A DNA stretch of 64,000 bases, from NCBI RefSeq assembly GCF_015169395.1, contig NZ_CP063458.1, forward strand, positions 2,604,001-2,668,000, read 5' to 3'. Below, piece after piece: positions 34,620-43,765 of the stretch (its first letter is position 1; each line of letters starts with the position of its first letter). Both the position numbers and the translations under genes were made by a program. This stretch comes from Humisphaera borealis. GTDB lineage: Bacteria > Planctomycetota > Phycisphaerae > Tepidisphaerales > Tepidisphaeraceae. A model generated the notes under the pieces. The model made no database searches. It was not told the DNA's origin and worked only from the letters and a program-made list of their open reading frames with translations.

Positions 34620-35987
34620 ATGGAAAACGACCATTCCGCCACCTCCGAGTTTTACGATGCGATCGTCATCGGTGGTGGCCCCGCCGGATCGACCGCTGCC
34701 TTGGTGCTGGCTCGCGCGGGCGTGCGAGCCCTTGTCTTGGACAAGACGTCGTTCCCACGATTTCGCATCGGCGAATCCTTCCTGCCTCGGTGCTACGCCT
34801 TCATCCGCGACGAATTGGGCCTGGAAGACGTCGTCAAGGCGTTGCCCAAGGTCGATAAGTTCGGCGCCGAGTTCGCGATGGGCAACTGCCCCGACGGCCA
34901 GACCATCCGCTTTGCGTTCGACGGCAGCCTGACGCCCGGCGGGCGGACGTTCAATATCGAGCGGTCGGTCTTCGATCAGATGATGCTCGACCAGGCGGCT
35001 TCGGCCGGGGCCGACGTTCGCGAGAACGTTGGCGTCCGCGAGATCATCGAACTGGCCGACGGTGCGGTGCGCATCAGGACCGACGACGAGCAGGTCATCT
35101 CCGCCCGCTGGCTGCTCGACGCCAGCGGCCAGGCGACCGTCGTCGGACGGCACCTGAAAACCCGCGTTAACGCGCAGGAACCGGAGCTGCAGAAGGTCGC
35201 ATACTTCGGCCATTTCCACGGCGTGAAGCGCCTGCCGGGCAGCGAAGAGGGCCACCCGCTGATCATCATGTGCGATGAGGGTTGGTTCTGGGTCATCCAC
35301 ATCAACGAGACGACGACCAGCGTCGGCCTGGTGATGGATGCGGCGATCGCCAGCACACTCGACGTACCGGCCAATCGCCGCCTGGCATGGGGCATCGCGC
35401 GGTGCCCGCTGCTGCTGGAGCGGATGGCCGAGGCGACCGGCCCGACGACGAACCAGGTCGTCGCCGACTTCACCTACCGCTGCCGTCCATACGCGGGACC
35501 GGGGTACTTCCTGCTCGGCGATGCGGCGGCGTTCATGGACCCGATCTTCTCCACCGGCGTTTGCCTGGGCATGATGAGCGGTGCCAACGCGGCCGAGCAG
35601 ATCATCGCCGTGCACCGCAACGAACAGTCGCCGGCCGCGGCCCGCCGGAAGTACATCAAGTACGTGGAAGGCAGCACCGCCGTCTTTTTCCGCCTGATTC
35701 GGGGCTACTACAAGCACGGGTTCCGGGAAATGTTTCTGGAAGGCTCAGGGCCCTTCTCGATCCATCGCGCGGTGCTATCGGTACTCGCCGGGCACGTGTT
35801 CCCCAAGCCGCCTTGGAAACTCCGCTGGCGGCTGGCGATTTTCTGGATGTGTCTGTGGCTTCAGCCCAAGGTGGGCATGGTGCCCCGGCGGGATCGGTTT
35901 TCGCTGCTGGCGACGGAACCTGCGGCGTGGCCGCCCAGGGCCGGGATGGCGTCAGCGCCGGTTCTGGAGTACGCGTCAATGCGGTGA
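34620..35987 (+). CDS. FAD-dependent oxidoreductase, halogenase/geranylgeranyl reductase-like
   Basis: The flavoprotein has 455 residues. It shows the FAD Rossmann motif VIGGGPAGSTAALVLARAG near residue 15, FRIGESFLPRC near 45-55, a middle motif GWFWVIHIN that nearly matches the WxWxIP of flavin halogenases with His in place of Pro, and GDAAAFMDPIFSTGVCLGM near 300. It belongs to the tryptophan-halogenase/geranylgeranyl-reductase superfamily; halogenase activity is uncertain given the altered motif. ATG 34620 is preferred over an upstream TTG- or ATG-like extension to 34533. Confidence 0.82.
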   Translation: MENDHSATSEFYDAIVIGGGPAGSTAALVLARAGVRALVLDKTSFPRFRIGESFLPRCYAFIRDELGLEDVVKALPKVDKFGAEFAMGNCPDGQTIRFAFDGSLTPGGRTFNIERSVFDQMMLDQAASAGADVRENVGVREIIELADGAVRIRTDDEQVISARWLLDASGQATVVGRHLKTRVNAQEPELQKVAYFGHFHGVKRLPGSEEGHPLIIMCDEGWFWVIHINETTTSVGLVMDAAIASTLDVPANRRLAWGIARCPLLLERMAEATGPTTNQVVADFTYRCRPYAGPGYFLLGDAAAFMDPIFSTGVCLGMMSGANAAEQIIAVHRNEQSPAAARRKYIKYVEGSTAVFFRLIRGYYKHGFREMFLEGSGPFSIHRAVLSVLAGHVFPKPPWKLRWRLAIFWMCLWLQPKVGMVPRRDRFSLLATEPAAWPPRAGMASAPVLEYASMR

Positions 35988-35995
35988 AGAGGGAC

Positions 35996-36328
35996 TCAGA
36001 CGCTGGCGTTTGCGACAGCATCCTTTCGTCGTCGCTCTCGCTTCCAGGCGTTGAAGAGGATCGCCGCCAGCGCTACAACACACGCCACCTTCCACACCAG
36101 CAGCCACCAGGGTTCCCACCATTTGTCGCCATACGCCGCTTCAACGAGATCAGTCGGACCGAAAGCAAACAGCACGACCGCCGCCAGCCGGAAGTCCCGG
36201 CGGATCGCCCCTGCCCGCCAGAAACTCGCGATCAGCAGCACCAGCCCGATGACCGGCCAGATCGCGACCTCGGCGTAGTTGAACGCATGGCTCAGGTCGC
36301 GCAGAAGATCGGCGGGTGGAAGATGCAC
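35996..36328 (-). CDS. Small multi-pass membrane protein, unknown function
   Basis: The protein is 110 residues if started at GTG 36328, which shares one base with the TAG stop of the upstream DUF1801 gene (TAGTG), suggesting translational coupling. Three hydrophobic segments are visible (about 20-38, 50-65, 80-98). A WWEPWWLL loop and a basic C-terminal tail (WKRERRRKD) are notable. Family not recognised. Confidence 0.65.
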   Translation of the reverse strand: MHLPPADLLRDLSHAFNYAEVAIWPVIGLVLLIASFWRAGAIRRDFRLAAVVLFAFGPTDLVEAAYGDKWWEPWWLLVWKVACVVALAAILFNAWKRERRRKDAVANASV

Positions 36329-36828
36329 TACTTCCCGGTTTTCTTGGCGGCCTTCTTCGGCCGCTTCACGGCCACGCGCGATTTGATCGCCGTCTCGTAG
36401 TACGCCACCCACTTCTTGACGGGCATTCGCTTGATCGCATCTCCGAGGACATCAAGAGCAAGGTCCTCCACATTCTTGAACCGGATGCAACTCTTGCCCA
36501 TGTCCAGCTTCTTGCCGGTCTTCGCCCAGGCGTCTCGAAATGCAGTGGCGTTGCCCTCGCAGTCGTAGACGCACATCAGGTAGACGGCCATATGGTTCTT
36601 CTGCGACGCCAGCCCGGCAAACGGCAGCGGCTGTTTCGGATCGCAGTGGTAGCCGTCGGGGTAAAGCTTGTGCGGCACGTAGTAGCCGATCATGCCGTAC
36701 TGCATGCCCTCTTCGTAATCCTTGTCGAGGTTCTTGCGGATGACTTCGCGCACCTGCGTGATCGCGGCGCGGCGGTCCTCCGGCAGTTCGGCGAGATACT
36801 GCGCGACGGTCGTTGCCTTGCTTTGCAT
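36328..36828 (-). CDS. DUF1801 domain protein
   Basis: The 166-residue soluble protein has the DUF1801/YdhG-like fold: opening segment TVAQYLAELPEDRRAAITQVREVIRKNL, then the central YGMIGYYVP, FAGLASQKNHMAVYLM and MGKSCIRFKNVEDLALDVLGD. A Lys-rich tail ends the protein. The biochemical role of the family is unknown. It overlaps the following membrane protein gene by one base, so the two are probably co-transcribed. Confidence 0.85.
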   Translation of the reverse strand: MQSKATTVAQYLAELPEDRRAAITQVREVIRKNLDKDYEEGMQYGMIGYYVPHKLYPDGYHCDPKQPLPFAGLASQKNHMAVYLMCVYDCEGNATAFRDAWAKTGKKLDMGKSCIRFKNVEDLALDVLGDAIKRMPVKKWVAYYETAIKSRVAVKRPKKAAKKTGK

Positions 36829-36884
36829 GGCGATTGGATTGCGAGAGGAGAGAACGCAGAAGACCGATCTTGGGCCGACCGCGG

Positions 36885-38489
36885 TCAGTAGGTGACTTCA
36901 TCACGCCAGATACGCGAGATCTGCCCGATGAGATTCCGGGTCGCGAACGGGCTCGGTCTGTTCGACTCTGCCGCACCCCGTTCGGGCGATGTCGAACTCC
37001 GGCCCTTCGAACCGGGAACGCCCGCGATAAATCGCGATTCGAGCAGTTGCTCCTGGCGACGCCGGGCGGTGAATTCTTTGCAATACCAGTACCCGCCGAT
37101 CGCGACGACCAGGCTGATACCCGCCGTCACTTTCCAAGCGGTTGCGACGTCCTGGGCAGGGCTGGCCGACATGTGCCAGGGAGACAGGCCAAGCGCCACC
37201 GCCGACCCCGCGCCGCTGCGGATCGCATCCAGGTCGATGATGGTCGGCCCGGCCGGGGGTGAACCCTCGCCAGACCCGAACAACCGCAATGCCGCCTCGC
37301 TCAACGACGAAAGCTGCGTCCCGGCGACCATCACCAGGTACCGGGCCATCTCGCCCGCGCCATGGCCGGCCTGCGCCTCCGACTGATCCAGAAGCAGCGT
37401 GGTCGGACGCTGCGGATCGGTCAGAATCGGCCCGCCCACGCCGGTCGCCGCGGCAGATTTCGGCACGGACACGAACTGCAACCCGTGTGACTCGAATTGG
37501 CTGAACGCATGCCGGTCGGCATAGGCGACCGTGCCGGTCGCGGTGGCAGCGGCGTGCAGCGACAGCCGGGCCGCATCGGAAAGCGCAGGTGCATCGCCTG
37601 GCCGATTCACGACGACTGGCCCGCCAGCACCTTCCGGTCGCGGCGACGGCCGGCCGGCGGTACCGCCCTGCTGCGGCGTAGCCGGCGGAACGACCAACAC
37701 GCCGCTTCCCACCGACCCTGCCGGCGGCACTGTTGCGCCGCCTCCCGGCATGGTCGGCTCGGACGGAATCTCCAATACGCCCTGGCTCGATCCCGGCGGT
37801 GTGGCAACCAATCCGAACGCGGCGATGCGGGCGAAGAAACTACCGACACCACCCGCCGCCCCGTCAGGCCTGAAGCTGCCCTGCGGGAACTGACCGATCA
37901 CGATGTTCACCGGAACGATCGCACCGTCGATCGGCAGGTCGGCTTCAATCGTCCCGCCGGAGTAGGTGAATGCGACGTCTTTGAAGATCTCAAAGCAGGA
38001 CCAGTCGATGTCGGTCGGTGGCTTCTCAAAGGGCTTTGCCGCCGATCCCTCGCCGTCGGCTTTGTCGTGTTTGTCTTCCGGCAGGCCGGACGGATCGCGT
38101 TCGAAGGGCCGCGTCTGGAAGACCGACGCCGGGTCAATCTGGGCAAAGGTCAGCACGTCGGGTCCGCCGACCGTTCCCACGGGCGACCCTACCGGGAAGA
38201 CCCCATCGATCCGGGAAGGCTGCAGCGGCACATCGTCGATTCGCCCAACGGTGACGACCGGGCCTGCGACGCGAACCGCATCAATCCGAAACGGAACCAC
38301 CGTCGCAACCGTCGCCGGGCTAGTCGAGGCCTTGATCGCCGACCCGGCCCAGATCGCCCCCTGCAGGCTGAGATCGATGGAGACCGACAGCAGCGATCGA
38401 ACTTCCAAGACCTCGGCGCGCACGAAAGCTTGCTTCGCGCCGGATGAGGCCGGTTGACGACGACCACCACTGTTGCCGAAATCCTGCAT
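36885..38489 (-). CDS. Planctomycete-type surface protein with LExRxLLS motif and C-terminal membrane helix
   Basis: The 534-residue protein begins with a basic segment and VLEVRSLLS near residue 28-36, matching the LExRxLLS N-terminal motif of planctomycete extracellular proteins. The middle is a low-complexity Gly/Pro/Ala-rich region without a recognised domain. One transmembrane helix lies near 470-490 (ISLVVAIGGYWYC), followed by an Arg/Ser-rich cytoplasmic tail. ATG 38489 is used; a TTG at 38534 would add 15 residues. Function unknown; a cell-surface role is inferred from the motif. Confidence 0.72.
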   Translation of the reverse strand: MQDFGNSGGRRQPASSGAKQAFVRAEVLEVRSLLSVSIDLSLQGAIWAGSAIKASTSPATVATVVPFRIDAVRVAGPVVTVGRIDDVPLQPSRIDGVFPVGSPVGTVGGPDVLTFAQIDPASVFQTRPFERDPSGLPEDKHDKADGEGSAAKPFEKPPTDIDWSCFEIFKDVAFTYSGGTIEADLPIDGAIVPVNIVIGQFPQGSFRPDGAAGGVGSFFARIAAFGLVATPPGSSQGVLEIPSEPTMPGGGATVPPAGSVGSGVLVVPPATPQQGGTAGRPSPRPEGAGGPVVVNRPGDAPALSDAARLSLHAAATATGTVAYADRHAFSQFESHGLQFVSVPKSAAATGVGGPILTDPQRPTTLLLDQSEAQAGHGAGEMARYLVMVAGTQLSSLSEAALRLFGSGEGSPPAGPTIIDLDAIRSGAGSAVALGLSPWHMSASPAQDVATAWKVTAGISLVVAIGGYWYCKEFTARRRQEQLLESRFIAGVPGSKGRSSTSPERGAAESNRPSPFATRNLIGQISRIWRDEVTY

Positions 38490-38714
38490 CAAGAGGGTTC
38501 CGTGAAAGCCGGCATGACTCACGCCCAATCGCAACTGAGCGCACCAAGAGCCACGTACGGTCGTGCCGGCATCGGATTATACATCATGTCCGGCCCGAAG
38601 GTTCAATAATAGAAACGGCGACCAAGGAGGTATTCTTACAGGCTTGTGGCACATAGGGTTATCCATCGCCGACGCCAAGACGTCGGGACGCCGTTGTGAG
38701 CCAGTGTCTTCGGG

Positions 38715-39728
38715 CTACGCCCTTCCGCCGCGTCGCAGCCGGTCCAGCGCCGCGGCGATGACGATGATCGTCCCGGTCACGATCTGCTGCACCGAGTTCC
38801 GCATGTCGGGGAACTTGGTCAGCCCGTTGGCGACCACCGTCATCAGCAGCGCGCCGATGATCGTTCCCGACACCGTCCCCACCCCGCCCGACAGGCTCGC
38901 CCCGCCGATCACCACCGCCGCGATGACGTCGAGTTCCATGCCGGCCGCGCCGGTCGGGTCGCCCAGGCCGACGTAGGCAAACTGCAACACCCCGGCGATC
39001 CCCGCCAGCGCGCCGGCCGAGGCGTAAACCGCGATCTTCGTGCGGTTCACCCGGACGCCGCACAGACGCGCCGTCTGCTCGTTCGACCCGATCGCAAACA
39101 GGTGCCGGCCGAACCGCGTGTACCGAAACACGCCGGCCACCAACACCGCCAGCAACAGCGTCAGCCAGAGTCCGGGAGCGACGAGCATCCAGCGGTTCTT
39201 TTCAGACGGCACCACCAGCAGGCTGTCCAGCCATCCGCGATCGGCGATGAACACCACGCTGTCGTCGGCGAGCCACTTGGCCAGGCCGCGCAGCGCGCCC
39301 CACATGCCGAGGGTGACAATGAACGGTTGAAGCCGCAGCAGCGTGACCAGCGAACCAATCACCAGCCCCGAAGCCATGCCGGCGGCGATGCCTCCCGCCG
39401 CCGCCGACATTGGCGCGAAGCCAGCCTTCAGCAGCATCGCCACGACGACCGAACACATCGCGACATTCGACCCGACCGACAAGTCGATCCCGCCGGAGAT
39501 GATGATCATCGTCATCCCGAGCCCCGCCGTGATAACGATCGCGGTCTGAAGCAGCATCACCTCGGCGTTACCGGCGGTGCGAAACTTGGGAAACGCAATC
39601 GCGAACGCGCCCGCGACCAGGATCAGCCCGATCAGCGGGCCGAGCCGGGACAGGACCTGGGTCGCCGCCGACCGGAACACGTCCGGGCCGCGGGCTGCGT
39701 CGAGTTTTGCCGGTTCAGAAGAGGTCAT
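38715..39728 (-). CDS. Sugar ABC transporter permease, RbsC family
   Basis: The 337-residue inner-membrane permease has about eight to ten hydrophobic segments and the family signatures GGIDLSVGSNVAM, LVTLLRLQPFIVTLG and GGASLSGGVGTVSG. It is the branched-chain amino acid/ribose-type permease (BPD_transp_2). The ATPase gene lies 234 bases upstream in the same direction across a family A repeat. No periplasmic binding-protein gene is present. The transported sugar is unknown. Confidence 0.92.
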   Translation of the reverse strand: MTSSEPAKLDAARGPDVFRSAATQVLSRLGPLIGLILVAGAFAIAFPKFRTAGNAEVMLLQTAIVITAGLGMTMIIISGGIDLSVGSNVAMCSVVVAMLLKAGFAPMSAAAGGIAAGMASGLVIGSLVTLLRLQPFIVTLGMWGALRGLAKWLADDSVVFIADRGWLDSLLVVPSEKNRWMLVAPGLWLTLLLAVLVAGVFRYTRFGRHLFAIGSNEQTARLCGVRVNRTKIAVYASAGALAGIAGVLQFAYVGLGDPTGAAGMELDVIAAVVIGGASLSGGVGTVSGTIIGALLMTVVANGLTKFPDMRNSVQQIVTGTIIVIAAALDRLRRGGRA

Positions 39729-39818
39729 GCTGGATTCCAGGTTTCGTCCGCGATGCTTGCTCCATCTTCCCTTGATCTACTCGCCCGCGTCCCGACCCAA
39801 GGCGGTGCAAACGCCATC

Positions 39819-39906
39819 GGTGCCACGGGTCGGCGGTACTCCGCAGACCCGTGCGCGAGTTGGGCCGACGGCACGGGTCTCCGGAGTACCGGCGACCCGT
39901 GGCACC
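39819..39906. repeat. Dispersed paired-hairpin repeat, family A, copy 2
   Basis: The left arm GGTGCCACGGGTCGGCGG and the right arm, ending CGACCCGTGGCACC, face each other and match copy 1 at 1832-1918. Each arm has an internal GTACTCCG/CGGAGTAC palindrome. It lies in the gap between the sugar ATPase and permease genes. Confidence 0.9.
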
Positions 39907-39962
39907 AGCCTGCGTCACTCTTCTGAACCGTACGGGCGAGCGGTAATGGAATTCTGACCCAC

Positions 39963-41471
39963 TCACAGCGCACCCGTCGCCTCCTGCATCACCTGATGTT
40001 CGTTAACCTCGCCAACCGCCCGGGCCGGGCCGAGACGGCCGCGGCACATCACCGCGATTCGGTCGCACACACCCAGCAGTTCCGGCAGGTAGCTACTGAC
40101 CATCAAAATCGCCTTGGGCGGTCGGCGAGCGGCAGCATCACCTCGGGCAAGCTCGTCGATCAGCCGATAGATCTGCGCCTTGGAACCGACATCGATCCCG
40201 CGGGTCGGCTCGTCCAGCAGCAGGACATCCACGTCGTGATAGAGCAGCCGGGCGAGCGCCACCTTCTGCTGGTTGCCACCGGACAGATCGCCGACCGGCT
40301 GCCCCGGCGAACGGCACTTGATCGCCAGCCGATCGATCCAGGTGGCGGCGGCCTGTTGCTGTCGCGACGGTAGCACCAGCCGTAGCGGGCCCAGGTTACG
40401 CAGGCGGGACATCGTCAGGTTCTCGGCGATCGCCAGGTTCAGCGCCAGGCCTTCGGTTTTGCGGTCTTCCGAGACCATGCCAACGCCCTGCGCCCATCGG
40501 TCCACAGGTGCCGCCGGGCCGCTGTGGACGCCCACCCGCACGTCGCCCGACCGCACCCGATCCAGACCGAACACCGCACGCAGCAGTTCCGTCCGCCCGG
40601 CGCCGATCACACCGGCGATGCCGACGACCTCGCCCCGGCGGAGCGACAGCGTCGCGTCGATCGGCCGGGGGTCGCCATGAAGATGGTCGATCCGCAGCAC
40701 CTCATCGCCGGGCGTGCGCGGCGACCGCGGGTACAAGTCGGCGACATCGCGGCCGACCATCATGCGAATGATGTCCGCCGTCGGCGTGTCGGCCGTCCGG
40801 CCGGAGCTGACGCTCCGTCCGTCGCGTAAAACGGTAAAAACATCGGAGATTTCCCTCACTTCTTCCAGAAAGTGCGAGATGTAGATGACGGCAATCCCCC
40901 GCCCCTTAAGCCGCCGCACCAGCTCGAACAGCAGCCGGATGTCGCGCGCGGTCAGCGAACTGGTCGGCTCATCCAGCACCAGCACGCGGCACCCGACGGC
41001 AATCGCCCTGGCAATCTCGACGAGCTGCTGGTCGGCAATCGACAGCTCTCCGGCCGGCCGATGGATGTCGATGTCCGGCCGGCCAAGCTGCCGCAGCGCA
41101 TCGGTCGCGGTACGGCTCATCCGCCCACGGCGGAGCATCGGCCCGGCGGTCGGTTCCATGCCCAGCAGGATGTTCTCGGCGACGGTCAGATGGGGAGCGA
41201 GCGAGAGTTCCTGGTAGATCATCGCGACGCCGCTGCGCCGGGCGGCCAGCGGATCGCCGGGCGTGTAAGCCTGCCCGTCGAGCAGCATCTGCCCTTCGTC
41301 GGGCTGATGGGCCCCGGAGAGCACCTTCGTCAGCGTGCTTTTGCCCGCGCCGTTTTCCCCGACCAGCGCCAGCACCTGTCCCGGCTCGACCGACAGCGAT
41401 ACACCAGCCAGCGCGGCGGTCGCGCCGAACCGCTTGTGAACGCCGATCATTTGCAGCCGTGGTTGGCCCAT
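39963..41471 (-). CDS. Sugar ABC transporter ATP-binding protein, RbsA family (two ABC domains)
   Basis: The 502 residues contain two fused nucleotide-binding domains. Domain 1 has Walker A VGENGAGKSTLTK near 35, signature LSIADQQLVEIA and Walker B VLVLDEPTSSL. Domain 2 has the degenerate Walker A GVIGAGRTELLRA near 285 typical of this family, signature LSGGNQQKVALARL, and VLLLDEPTRGIDVGSK. Tandem ABC domains are characteristic of ribose/xylose/galactose-type importers. Start ATG 41471; upstream residues to 41579 are low-complexity. It is 56 bases from the divergent permease gene. Confidence 0.92.
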   Translation of the reverse strand: MGQPRLQMIGVHKRFGATAALAGVSLSVEPGQVLALVGENGAGKSTLTKVLSGAHQPDEGQMLLDGQAYTPGDPLAARRSGVAMIYQELSLAPHLTVAENILLGMEPTAGPMLRRGRMSRTATDALRQLGRPDIDIHRPAGELSIADQQLVEIARAIAVGCRVLVLDEPTSSLTARDIRLLFELVRRLKGRGIAVIYISHFLEEVREISDVFTVLRDGRSVSSGRTADTPTADIIRMMVGRDVADLYPRSPRTPGDEVLRIDHLHGDPRPIDATLSLRRGEVVGIAGVIGAGRTELLRAVFGLDRVRSGDVRVGVHSGPAAPVDRWAQGVGMVSEDRKTEGLALNLAIAENLTMSRLRNLGPLRLVLPSRQQQAAATWIDRLAIKCRSPGQPVGDLSGGNQQKVALARLLYHDVDVLLLDEPTRGIDVGSKAQIYRLIDELARGDAAARRPPKAILMVSSYLPELLGVCDRIAVMCRGRLGPARAVGEVNEHQVMQEATGAL

Positions 41472-41527
41472 CTCGTTTCGATCCGCTCGCAAAGGTATAC
41501 CATGGCGACGACTTTTCGCACCGCGAT

Positions 41528-42451
41528 ATGCGCACGACTTCGAACCCATCCTCCCGTCGCAGGCTCGGATTCCTGCCACTGATGTCGCCCGTCTGGCTGA
41601 CGCTGGGTGGATTGTTCGTGCTTCCTCTGCTGGGGATCTTCGTGCTCAGCTTCGCCCGCACCGGAGAACTGGGATTCGCCGAGCCGTTCGAGGATGCCGG
41701 CCAGCTCTGGCGACACGTCGGGTCGGGGGATTTCATTGACCACTACGCGAGGTCCTTCGAGCGCGGGCCGCTGCGAATCCTGCTCCGATCGATCTGGATC
41801 GCAGCCCTGACGACATTGCTGTGCGTGCTGGTCGCTTATCCGGTCGCGTATTACATCGCCGTCCGCGCGCCTGCCCGATTTCGATCCCTGCTCCTGATGC
41901 TGGCGATCCTCCCTTTCTGGACGAGCTTCGTCATCCGGACTTACGCCTGGATGGTCATCCTTCGACCGGAGGGACTGATCAATACACTGCTGATGAAGCT
42001 CGGGGTGGTCAGCGAGCCGCTCCCGCTCCTGTACAACGAACTGGCCGTCCTGTTCGGCCTCGTGTACGGCGAACTGCCGTTCATGATCCTTCCGCTGTAT
42101 GCCTCGCTGGAGAAACTCGACCGCTCGCTGCTGGAAGCGTCGAACGATCTTGGTGCCGGCGGGTGGGGAACGTTCTGGAGCGTCACGCTCCCGCTGAGCA
42201 TGCCCGGCCTTGTCGCCGGCTCGGTGCTGGTGTTCATCCCTTCGGTCGGGCAGTTCGTCGTTTCAGACATGCTCGGGGGTTCGCGAAGTCTGCTGATCGG
42301 AAATCTGATCCAGAGTCAGTTCGCCGGTCACGGCACCGTCGGCGACCGGCCCTTCGGGGCGGCGCTGGCGTTCCAATTGTCGGCGGTGGTGCTGCTGATC
42401 GTCTGGATGTACGCCAGTTGGGCGAAGCGGCGTGGCGAGCAAGTCATGTGA
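41528..42451 (+). CDS. Spermidine/putrescine-type ABC permease (PotB-like)
   Basis: The 307-residue membrane protein has six transmembrane segments and the EAA loop EASNDLGAGGWGTFWSVTLPLS near residue 205. Other PotB-like stretches are PYVVAYYIAV-like VAYPVAYYIAV and LPFWTSFVIRTYAWM. The partner genes (PotC-like permease, PotA ATPase, PotD binding protein) are not in the window; it is followed by an intergenic region and phage-like genes. Orphan or split from a transporter located elsewhere. Confidence 0.9.
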   Translation: MRTTSNPSSRRRLGFLPLMSPVWLTLGGLFVLPLLGIFVLSFARTGELGFAEPFEDAGQLWRHVGSGDFIDHYARSFERGPLRILLRSIWIAALTTLLCVLVAYPVAYYIAVRAPARFRSLLLMLAILPFWTSFVIRTYAWMVILRPEGLINTLLMKLGVVSEPLPLLYNELAVLFGLVYGELPFMILPLYASLEKLDRSLLEASNDLGAGGWGTFWSVTLPLSMPGLVAGSVLVFIPSVGQFVVSDMLGGSRSLLIGNLIQSQFAGHGTVGDRPFGAALAFQLSAVVLLIVWMYASWAKRRGEQVM

Positions 42452-42741
42452 GCCGCGAGCGGGCTGCCCGAACCGTGCGAAAACGCGGGGAGCGGGGTGT
42501 TTCCCACCATTGCGTGAGAATGGCGAATTCTGGCTGAATTTCTCTCGACTTTTGTTCACTAGTTAGTAAACTGTACGGGTCGTTAGGATTCTCGTTCATC
42601 GCCGAAAAGTGCCACGCACGAAGTAAGCGGGAACGGAGACCCAGAGCGACAAAACCAGACCGCCATGCGGCGGTCCGGACTATTTTAATTGCATTTAGGT
42701 GTTTTGCATTTTTCGATTCTCCACACTTTACCGGAGGTCCC
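42452..42741. promoter_or_regulatory. Lower-GC intergenic region with hairpin, upstream of phage-like genes
   Basis: A GACCGCC-ATGC-GGCGGTC hairpin (42658-42675) is followed by an AT-rich stretch (ACTATTTTAATTGCATTTAG). This is one of the few AT-rich segments of the window. It probably holds the terminator of the upstream permease gene and the promoter of the five-gene phage-like cluster, but exact -35/-10 boxes were not assigned. Confidence 0.45.
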
Positions 42742-43296
42742 GTGTTTCCATTCAATCGTATCGCGCAGGCTGGTGCCGCCTTGTCGCGCAGTGCCGGGTA
42801 TGTCGTCGTCGAGTTGACCCCATGGGTAATTCGCGCCCTGATCGGCTGGCTCGGCGATCGCTTCGGGCGCACGCCGGGCGGTGACTTCAGTCTGTGCAAA
42901 ACGTGCCCGTTCCAACCGCCGGGCGCGGCCGTGTCAGCGGCTGCGCCGTCATCGCCGGACGATGACGGTTCGAGCACGTCACGGCCAGATCCCGCATCGC
43001 CTATCCCGTCTCAGTTCCCACCCCGCCCGGCGGTTCACAACACCTTCGCGACCGAGCCGGCACTGGTCGTGCTCGCGTTTCTGCTGGCCGTACTTGCCAT
43101 CGCATTTGGCAGCGGCTGCACACCCGTCGGTTCGTACGTCTCGGCGGATCGTTCGACGTTCGAAGCGATCACCCCGGAATACGCACGGTACGTCGAAGCG
43201 GACCCCGACCTTAATCAACAGCACAAGGACCGCCGTCTGCGCACGGTCGCGGCGTGGCGTCTGCGGCTGGAATCGGCCGAGTCCGCCGCTCGCTGA
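42742..43296 (+). CDS. Phage-like membrane protein, possible spanin/lysis accessory
   Basis: The 184-residue protein has an amphipathic N-terminus, a CKTC pair near residue 52, a Pro/Ser linker, one transmembrane helix (about 107-125) ending GSGCTPVGSY, and a charged helical tail (ITPEYARYVEADPDLNQQHK). The GC just after the helix resembles a lipobox but lies mid-protein. GTG start at 42742 with GGAGGT only three bases upstream, a short spacing. First gene of the phage-like cluster. The lysis-protein assignment is tentative. Confidence 0.5.
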   Translation: MFPFNRIAQAGAALSRSAGYVVVELTPWVIRALIGWLGDRFGRTPGGDFSLCKTCPFQPPGAAVSAAAPSSPDDDGSSTSRPDPASPIPSQFPPRPAVHNTFATEPALVVLAFLLAVLAIAFGSGCTPVGSYVSADRSTFEAITPEYARYVEADPDLNQQHKDRRLRTVAAWRLRLESAESAAR

Positions 43297-43396
43297 ATTG
43301 CCGACGGCGCATCGCGCCCGTGCGAGCTTTTACTGCGATCAACGCCAAATCACCCTGGTTCGTCTTGCCCTTCACAACTGTTTTCGCGGAGCACCC

Positions 43397-43711
43397 ATGA
43401 CTTCCAAACCCATCGCATCGGCACTTTTGTCCGAACTCCTGAACCACCTTGGCGTGGAGGCTTGGCGCAGCTTCTCCGACACCGACCGCCGCCTTGTGGA
43501 GGCCTGCTGCAACGACGCGGCCGACATTCAACTGGCATTGGTCGCCGGCGGCGGTGCGCCGACATCAGCCGGTTCGCTCGCGGCCGAGAAGGCACACATC
43601 GCGGCCCAGTTGGCGTGCCTCTCGGCCGCCACCGGCGCGTCGGTCGAGAAAGCGATCTGGGAAGTCGCGTCGCGACTGCTGACCCGCGCCGCGGCGGCAG
43701 TTCTCGCCTGA
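43397..43711 (+). CDS. Small helical protein of phage-like cluster
   Basis: The 104-residue Ala-rich helical protein (LLSELLNHLGVEAWRSFSDTDRR; AAQLACLSAATGASVEKAIWE) has no signal peptide or membrane helix. Its position between a membrane protein and a DUF2730-like gene matches a small unnamed gene of Mu-like phages, but sequence similarity was not established. ATG 43397 with GGAG upstream. Confidence 0.55.
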   Translation: MTSKPIASALLSELLNHLGVEAWRSFSDTDRRLVEACCNDAADIQLALVAGGGAPTSAGSLAAEKAHIAAQLACLSAATGASVEKAIWEVASRLLTRAAAAVLA

Positions 43712-43765
43712 ACGGTCGGTCGATCGTTGTCGAATCGAAGAATGGCTTCTAACCGCGAGGCAACC

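Noticed and set aside
33207-35717. A single 836-codon minus-strand gene
   Set aside because: The upstream half lies opposite the flavoprotein gene and lacks domains; a signal peptide starts at ATG 34457, so only 33207-34457 is kept.
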